A stretch of DNA of 64,000 nt from Streptomyces sp. NBC_01788 (GTDB lineage Bacteria > Actinomycetota > Actinomycetes > Streptomycetales > Streptomycetaceae). Below the pieces are notes generated by a model. That model made no database searches. It saw only the letters and a list, made by a program, of their open reading frames with translations, and had not been told where the DNA came from. The position numbers and the translations under genes are program-made. Every line of letters begins with the position of its first letter. The first letter of the stretch is position 1. Positions 8,721-17,700 of the stretch are shown piece after piece. The stretch lies in the NCBI RefSeq assembly GCF_035917575.1, contig NZ_CP109090.1, positions 3,348,001 to 3,412,000 on the forward strand. Reading direction: 5' to 3'.

Positions 8721-11700
8721 CTACCTTCCCATTCCAAACGCTTCTGCCAGTCTCGTCAAGGCAGCTGAGAGCTTGCCTCCTTGACTGCTTTGACATGTGC
8801 GACACCGAGTGCCATTGATGCCCGCCTTTGCGTATTCCCGTCGCTCAGCGTTCGTCATCTTCCATCCATCGTGGAAGTAATAGTGCTCCCCGAGTGGCGG
8901 GTCATGCTCAGGGACAGGTTGCGTCTTGGTTCCAGAGATTTGAATCTCTCCGCAGTCTAGGCAGCGTGTTCCTTCGCCAGCCTTCCTGGCTGCTCGCCCT
9001 GCGGGTCCACGAGTCTGTGCGCCACCATAATCACTCTTTCTGTTGTATCTCTTAATCGGCATGGGCGGCTGCTGCTTATCCGTCACAGTGCCGCGGGAAT
9101 CCACTTCGAATCGTGCCCCCGCTGTAATCGGGCACGCTTGGCCATCGTCGTTATGGACGAGGACCTTAGTGTCGCCAGCCGTCACATGGTACGTGTGCAG
9201 GCCGTCGATGCTCAGGTCGTAGGTGACGCGCTGGGCCGTGTACGACTTGACGTCGACGATCTTGGTCGGGGCGCCGTCTCCGTTCTGAAGCTTCTGACCG
9301 GCCTTGAGGTCGCCGGCCTGGGTCCAGGTGTTGCGGCTGACTTCGTAGAACTGGTGGTGCTTGGTGGTCTGGATCGTCTTCGGACCGGACTTCGTGTCGA
9401 TGACGACGTCGACGTAGTCACGGTCGGTCTTGGTGACGACGACCGCCTTGACGCGGTGCTTCTCCTTATTCTTCTTGCCAGGCTCGGCGGTCAGGACGTG
9501 GTCCCCGACCTTGACCTGGGAGATCGGCTTGGTCATGGCGTTGGCCATCAGGACGCCGGTGTTGCCGGTGAAGCTGTGCGGAGTGCAACCCTTGCGGCCG
9601 TACTTGCTGAGCGCCGCGCCGAACACACCACCGGTGGCGGCGCCGAGCGCCGAGGCCTTGGCGGCGCCGCTCGCGCTGCAGCCCTCCTCGCTGGCGATGC
9701 AGGAGGTGCCGTAGCCGACCGCGCCTTCCGCCGCGCCGCCCGCGGCGCCCATGGCCGCGCCCTGGAGCGCCTTGCCGCCGAGGTTGCCGAGCAGGCGGCC
9801 CATCGCGCCGGCCGCCGCGCCGCCGACCACGCCGCCCAGGTATCCGGCCGCGGCGCCGATGACCATCGAGCCGGCCAAGCCGCCCACGGACTTGGGGCCG
9901 TCGCTCATCAGGTAGCCGACACCGTTGGCCACCGCGCCCGCTATGGCCGCGCAGCCGAGCGCGCCGACACCCCAGGTCATCGCCGTGCAGCCGGCGAAGG
10001 CCGCCACACCGACCGCGACCGAGACGATCGTCGCGGCGTGCTGCTTGACGTAATTGGCTGAGGCCTTGGCCGCCTTCTTTACGCCTCTGCCGAGCTTCTG
10101 CGCCGCCTTCTTGCCCGCCGCGACCGCCTTGCCGGCCACGTGTTTGACAGCCGTGGCGGCCTTCCGCACCGTCTGCTTGGCCTGATGGACGACCTTGTGG
10201 GCGTAGCGTTTGGCCTGTTTGTAGGTGCGTTTGGCGTAGGTCTGGACCTTTTTGACGCTGTCCTGCACATAGTGCACCGCCTTGTGGACCGTGCGCTGTG
10301 CCTTGCGTACGACCGTCTTGGCCTTGGCCTTGATCTTCTTGACGGTCTTGCTGACCTTCTTGGCGGCCTTCTTGGCCGTCGTCTTGGTCTTCTTCCAGGC
10401 CGACTTGGTGACCTTGACGGCCTTCTTCGTGACCTTCTTGAAGGCCTTCTTCGCGAACTGGAACCAGTGGCCGGTCGGGTCCACACCCGTCATCGGGTTC
10501 TGGTTGGCGTACGCGTACTGGTTCGCGTTCACCGACGCCGGCAGCGGGTCGTTGCCCACCGTGTCCCGGCTGTTGAACTGACCGGTCTGCGGCGAGTACC
10601 AGCGCGCGGCCATGTTGACCTTCGCCGTCGCCGGGTCGGTCCAGCCGGACTGGTAGCCCAGGTTGCCCAGCAACCCGGACGTGGAGTCCACCTTGCCGAA
10701 CGGCGTGTACGTGGCCGAGCCGGCCAGTGCCTCCGCCGCCTCGGTGAACTGGGCCACCACGTCGTCGTGGATGTCGGTCAGGGCCAGCACCGACGACAGG
10801 GCGGTCTTCACACCCACCAGCGAGCCGTCCACGTTGCGGCTGTAGGACGCCACACCGTCCGAGGCCACGTCGTTGCCGGCACCGCCGTACTTGAACCCGA
10901 AGACCTCGATGCCCGACTCGTCCTTGGCGCTCAGGACACGGTCCAGGCCGTCGTAGACGTACGTCCGGTCGCCCTCGCTCATCACACGGTTGAAGGCGTC
11001 GGCCTTGAGCGAAGTCTGGACCCCGCCCTCGTCCGTGATCGAACGCAGTGTGCCGCGCGGGGTGTACGCGTACGCGCTGTGCCCGTCCGACGTGAGCCGG
11101 TTGCGCGCGTCGTACGTGTAGGTGTCGCCGCCCACCCGCGTGCGGTTGCCCGAGGCGTCGTAGCCGTAGGCCTCCGTCGTCGTCCCGTTGTTCCAGGACG
11201 TCAGCCGGTCCGCCCAGTCGTAGGTGTACGTGTTCGTGGACGCCCCCGCCACACCGGTCGTCGTCTTCGACGTCAGGTTGTCGTTGTCGTCCCAGCCGTA
11301 CGTGGCGGAGGTCAGCACCTTGCCGGTGGGCGAGGTCAGCTTGTCACCGGTCAGCCGCTCCAACGCGTCGTAGGAGAAGGCCCGTCCGGCCTTCCCGGTG
11401 CCGTAGTCGATCCGCGTGACCTTGCTGGTGACGTCGTAGCTGTAGGTCATCGCGGTGCCGGTCGCACCGTCGTCGACCGTCTTCAGCCGGCCCGCGAAGT
11501 CGTACCCGAAGGTCGACGTGCCGGACGCGTCCTTGCGCGACGTCATCGCCCCGTCGCCGTCGTAGGAGAACGACGAGGTGCCCGACGGACCGGACGCCGA
11601 CAGCAGCAGGCCCCGGTCGTCGTAGGTGAAGGTGTTCAGATCCGAGCCCACCCCCGCGACGGCCGTGACGCGGTCGTCGGAGTCGTAGGCGTAGGTGTGG

Positions 11701-14700
11701 TCGACCGTTTCGGCCTCCGCGCCCCTGCCGGTCTGCCGGGTGAGCCGGCTCTTGGCGTCGTACTCGTTGGTGACGGCGACACCGCCCGGCGAGCGCTGCT
11801 CCTTCACCCGTCCGCCCTCGTCGTACACCGTGGTGAAGGTGCGGTCGGTCAGGTCCGGATGCCCCGGCGTGGACGGCTCGACCGCCGACTCGGGCAGCCC
11901 CCAGCTGTTGTAGGTGGTGAAGAACGGGTTGCCGCGGCCGTCCGTGAAGCGCGTGCGGTTGCCCGCCACGTCGTAGCCGAAGGTCGTGGTGATCGACTCG
12001 GTCGCCGAGACCGGCTGGACCGCCTTGGTCACCAGACCCGTCGCGTCGACGGTCAGCGTGGTGGTGTGGCCGCGGTAGTCGGTCACCGACACCGGGTTGC
12101 CCGCCCGGTCGTAGCCGGCGCGGCTGGTGCGCAGCACCGCGCCGGTCTTGTCCAGGTCGCTGGTGGCGGTCAGCTGACCGAAACCGTCGTACGTGTTCCT
12201 GGTGCTCGTGCCGTCGGGATCCGTCGCGGTGAGGACCTCGCCGTCCATGGTGTACGTGAACTTCGAGACGCCGCCCGCGCCGTCGGTGAACTCGGTGACC
12301 TCGCCGAGGGCGTTGTACTTGTACGACTCGGACACACCCGCCGGGCTCACCGCGCGGGACAGGTCACCGCCGGGCGCGTTGTACTCGTTGATCGCCGTAT
12401 AGGCACGCTGCGTCGGCTGACGCACGATGTCCGTGCTGGTCAGCTCACGCCCCAGGTAGTCCCACGTGGACTCCTGGCGCGACCCGTTCGGCCGGGTGGC
12501 CGCCAGCAGGTCGCCGTTGGTGTCGTACGTGAACGCCGACTTGCCGCCGCCGGGCTCCGTGACCGAGGCGACGTCGCCGAGTTGGGTGTACGTGTAGGTC
12601 GTGCGGTTGCCCAGCGGGTCGACCTCGGCCTTGACCTGGCCGAGCTTGTTGTACTCGTTCCAGGCTGTGGCCGTGATCGGTGTCGAGGAACCCGGCGGGG
12701 TGTAGTTGGGGTACCTCGTCGAGGTCTCCTGGCCCTCGGCGTCGTAGGCCGTGACCGTGACGTTGCCGAGCGGGTCGGACGTCTCGGTGACCTCACCGAA
12801 GGTGTTGTAACCCGTCATCGAGACCGGGCGCAGGGCCTCGGGCGCGCCACCGTCCTTCTCGGCGTTGACGACGGGCTCGGTGACCGTGGTCTGCTGGGCG
12901 GCCTCGTCGTACCCGTAGTCGGTGGTGTTGCCGGCCGGGTCGGTCATGGAGACCGGCAGGCCCCGCTGGTCCAGCTTCCAGGTGGTGGTGCGGACCGAAC
13001 TGCCCGCGGCCGGCAGCGTGCCGCCGTACACGGCGGACACCTGGGACGCGGTCAGTGCCTCGCCGTAGACCTGGACGTCGGCGATCGATCCCTGGGTGTT
13101 CTCGGCGTAGGTGCCCTTGTAGAGGCGCCGTCCGATCTGCAGCGGGCCGGTGGCCTCCCAGGGGGAGGTGAAGGCGGTCGCGGCCCCCGACTGGCTTCCG
13201 TTGACGTACAGCTTCAGCGATCCGGCGGCCTGGTCGTACACGCCGACGAGGTGGGTCCAGGTCCCGGTCGTCACCGCCGACGTGCCGGAGGAGGCCCGAA
13301 TGATCGCGGGGTCGTCGGTATCGGTGGCGTGGCGGTTGAAGGTCCAGCCGGTCGCCGTGGAGTAGTACAGCTGGAAGCCGCTGGCCGCCTTGCCGTCCTG
13401 GGCGGCGAAGGTGCTGTTCACGCTCGTCGTGCCGAGTTTGACCCACGCCGAGACGGTGAAACTGCCGCTGGTGTTCACCGCCGGACCGTCCGCCTGCCCG
13501 TAGGCGTTCGCCGTGCCGTTGAAGACCGCGGCGCCGCCCTTCTCGGTGGAGCGGGTGACGGTGCTGCCGAGGGTCACCTTGCGGTTGCCGCCGGAGGAGT
13601 CCTGGGCCGTGAGGCCGCTGGTCTCCGCCAGCTTCCACCGGGCCACCGGAGCGGTGGTGCCGTCGTGGACGGTCGTCGCGGTGACGTTGCCCAGGTTGTC
13701 GTACAGCGTGTCGGCCGAGTCGACCTCGCCGGTCGCCGGGTCGGTCTCCGACTCCTGCACGACGTTGTCGTCCGGGTCGTAGGAGACCTTCGTGCTGCGG
13801 TTGACTCCGGTCGGGTCCAGCACCGACGACGTGATGCGGTCGGCCGCGTCCACCACGAAGGTGGTCGTGGTCCGGCCGTCGTTGGTCACCTGCTTGGTCA
13901 GGTTCCCGGCCATGTCGTAGGTGTTGGACTGCTCGACGAACTGCTTGCCGGTCGCCGGGTCCTTGCGAACGACCGTGGCCGGCAGACCGTCGTCGGTGTA
14001 GGTGTACGCCGTCACCCAGCCCATCGCGTCGGCCATGGACGCGAGTCGGCCGGCCGGGTCGTACGCCCGGGACTCCTGGACCAGCGTGGTCGGGGCCTGG
14101 GGGTTGTTCGGGTCCCCGGTGAAGTTGAGCAGGCTGGTCGTCAGCGGCCGCCGCTCGGCGTCGTAGGTGTAGGCGTTGACGTTCCCCTCGGGATCGGTCT
14201 CCTTCACCTTGTTGCCGTAGACGTCGTACTCGAACGACGTGGTGTCGCCGCCCGGGTCCGTCCGCGAGGCGAGACGGTTGTAGACGTCGTACGTCATCGA
14301 CGTGGTACGCGGGGCGTCACCGCCGGACAGGTCGCCGACCGTCTGCGAGGTGACGTTGCCGTCGTCGTCGAAGACGGTGGTGGTCCTCGCCCGGTGGTCC
14401 GCACCGGTGACGCGGTTGGTGACCTTGGGGCTGGTCTCGGTGACCACCTGATCGTTCTTGTCGTACGTCCAGGTGGTGGTCAGGCCGGCCGGGTTGGCGT
14501 CGGACGTCTCGGTTCTCGTGGTCCGCCGGCCCAGGCCGTCGTACGTGAACGTCACCTTCGCGCCGTTGGCGTCGACAGCCTCCGCGAGGTCGCCGCCTGC
14601 GAAGTAGACGTATTTCGTCGTCTTGCCGCCCGGTGTCGTGACCGTGTCCACCAGACCCGCCGGTGCCACGGCCGTTCCGCCCTCCGCGGCGCGGGTCGAC

Positions 14701-17700
14701 GACGTGGTGTAGGTCGTGGAGGCGGTGCGGCCGCCCGGGTGACCGGCCACCGGCGGACTGGTCACCGACAGCACGTTGCCGCCGGCGTCGTAGGCGTACT
14801 TGGTCAGGTAGGTGTTGTCCGTCGCGGACGAGGAACGCGCGTCCCGCTCGGTCAGCGGCAGGTCGTTCCTGGGGTCCATCGGCGGGAACGCGGTGGTCGC
14901 GTCCGGGTAGTACGTGTAGTAGTCGGTGGCGCACTTGTTCGCGGCCGTGTCCTGGCAACTGGTCTGGGAGACCGTGTTGCCGCGGATGTCGTGGCCGGTG
15001 ATGCTGCGGTTGCCGTTGGCGTCGGTCACGGTGTGCAGGAAGCCCGCCGTGTCGTAGCCGTACGTGGTCCGCTTGCCGTCCGTGTCGATCGCGGCCAGCA
15101 GACGGTTGCCCATCTCCGCGTCGTACACGTACGTCAGCGTCTTGTTGGTCGGGTCGGTGAGTGTGACCGTGCGCACCGGCGCGACGCCGGAGGACGCCTT
15201 GTAGGCGGACCAGTGTTGCTCGACCTGGTCCTCCGTCAGCGGGTGGCCGTAGACGGAGACCTCGGCGACGGAGCCCTTGAAGAAGCTCACGTCACCGGGC
15301 GGGCTGTACCAGGACTTGCCGAAGCCGGCGCCGACGAAGGTGCGGGTGTTGGACTGGTCCTTCGCCTCACCGGTGAAATCGGCCTGCTTGACGCCGTCGA
15401 GGTACAGGGTCTGGGTCGTGCCCGAGGCGGACAGGGCGGCGTGGTGCCACGCGTTGTCGTTCACGGCCTTCGTCGATCCGAAGGCCGTGCCACCGGAACC
15501 CGAGACGCTCCACCAGTGACCGTGCAGCTTGCCGTCGGCGCCCACGTACAGCAGCGGGTTCCAGCTGCCGGTCGGAGTGGCTCCGGTCGGCGGCTGCGAC
15601 TGGTCGGACAGGATCACGCCGGGGCTGCCGGTCTTGAACCACAGCTCGACAGCGCGCTCGGACGAGCCGTGCCAGGGGGCGTAGGGGATCTCGGCGTACG
15701 AGGAGGTGCCGTTGAAGGTCACGGCAGTGACGTCACCGGTACCGAACGGACCCGCCACACCTTGGGTGACGGTGTTGTACGTACCGAATCCCGTGTGCAC
15801 CTCGTTGGCGGCCTGCGGCGCGCCGAGGGTGTCGGCCAGACGCCAGTAGCCGGAGGGCGCGGAGCCCATCACGGCCGAGCGGTAGACCTGCGAGGAGCCG
15901 GTGACGGTGGGCGCGTTGAGCTTCCAGGTGCCGCCGTCGCCGTCCGTGGCCTGCCGGACCAGGTCGTCGCTGGTGTCGTAGACGACCTGGGCCTGGATCT
16001 TCCCACCGGGCGTGGTGATCTTGTTGAGCAGGCCGGCGGCGCGCTTGGCGGCCTGGTACTGCGCGGTGATCACCGACGGTTCGAGAGGCTCGGTGTAGAT
16101 CGCCACCTCGGCCATCTGGCCGGAGTAGTGCCCGAGCTGGTCGTTCGGGTTCATCGCCGGCCAGCCCTGGGTGTTCACACCCGCGCCGAGCGAGAGGTAG
16201 GGCTGCTCCCAGTCGTTGATGGTGCCGCTCAGCGAGCCCTGGGACACACCGTCGAGGTACAGGGTCTGGCTGTTGGCCTGGCCGGTGAGGACCGCCTGGT
16301 GCCACTGCCCGTCGGTGACCGTGGCACCGGAGACGATGTTGGGGCTGCAGCTCGGCGACATGGCCAGGCAGCCGCGCAGCTTGCCGTCGGTACCGACGTA
16401 CACCGCCGGGGTGTTCTTCGTGGTGTTCTTCACCGGGTCGGCGTTACTCAGCGGCTTGTCGCCGTAGTAGAAGAGGACACCTCCGGCCTTGCTGGTCTTG
16501 AACCACAGGGACACCGTCATGTACGAGGGCGTCGCGCCGGGGGCGCTCGGCATCTCCACGTACGAGGTGGTGCCGTTGAAGGTGGCCGTCTTCTGGGTGG
16601 AGCCGGCGAGGACGGACGAACCGCCCAGCGTCACGTTGCGGTAGAGGCCGTTGTAGCGGCCCTGGTTGGTGTCGACGGCGTCCTTGGCGACGGTCGATCC
16701 GGCCGCCTCACCGAGCCGCCAGTACGCGTACGGGTCGGCGTCCAGCACCGTGGTGCGGTAGTGGTTGCCGGTGGCGTAGGCGTAGGTGGTGCACTTGGCC
16801 CGGGTCGCGGGCGGGCAGACGGAGGTGAGCTGGTCACCGGAGTAGCCGTAGGTCCAGGTCTGGGCCGTGGAGGCGTCGTCCTTGACCGCCCGGTCCGTGG
16901 TGACCGTGGCGACGTGCGGGGTGGTGGCCCCGGAGGGAGTCGACCATGTCAGGCTGAGCGAACGCTTGGACGTCTCGTTGGTGATTTTGGTCAGCTGCTT
17001 GGACGTGTACGCGAACGTCTCGGTGCGGCCCGCGTAGTCCTTGATGCTGGATATCGCGTACGTGCCCGCCTTGGCGGTGAGCTGCCTGAAGGCGTACTCG
17101 GTGAAGTCCTTGTCCGTCAGCGTGTAGCCGTCGGTCAGCGACTGGAGCCGGGCGTACCGGCCGAGCGGGGGCTGGAAGGTGCCGTTGCTGTTGCGCCCGA
17201 AGGCGACCTGCTCGCCGCCGGGGTAGGTGACGATCACGCTGGTGACCGTGCCCGCCGGGTTCTTGACCTGGGTCGCCTGCATGTCGGCGGCCGTCGACCA
17301 GCCGGCGCCGAACGCGCCTTCGATACGCGGGTCGAGGCTGTTGTACGAGCGATCGATCTGCAGCGAGGGGCCGATGACCTCCACGTCCGCGTCGGTGTCC
17401 TCGGTGGTGTAGTTGCCGTCCGAGGGGTCGAACTCATGGCCGTTGGTGTTCTGGGCCAGGCCCGACGTCACCGGCGGCTGCGGTACCGCGGTGGTGAAGC
17501 GGCTGGAGTACGTCACTTCGTCGTACCCGTCGCTCACCCCCACGTACCACACGTAGTTCTTCGACCAGGTGAGCTTGCCCGAGGGAATCTTCCAACTGCC
17601 CTTGGACAGGGAGCCGGAGGTGGCGACGGGAGTGGAACTGCCGGTGTCGGCGTCGTAGACCTCGAAGGTGTACGTCAGCGCGTCGTTCGGCCACTTGTCG

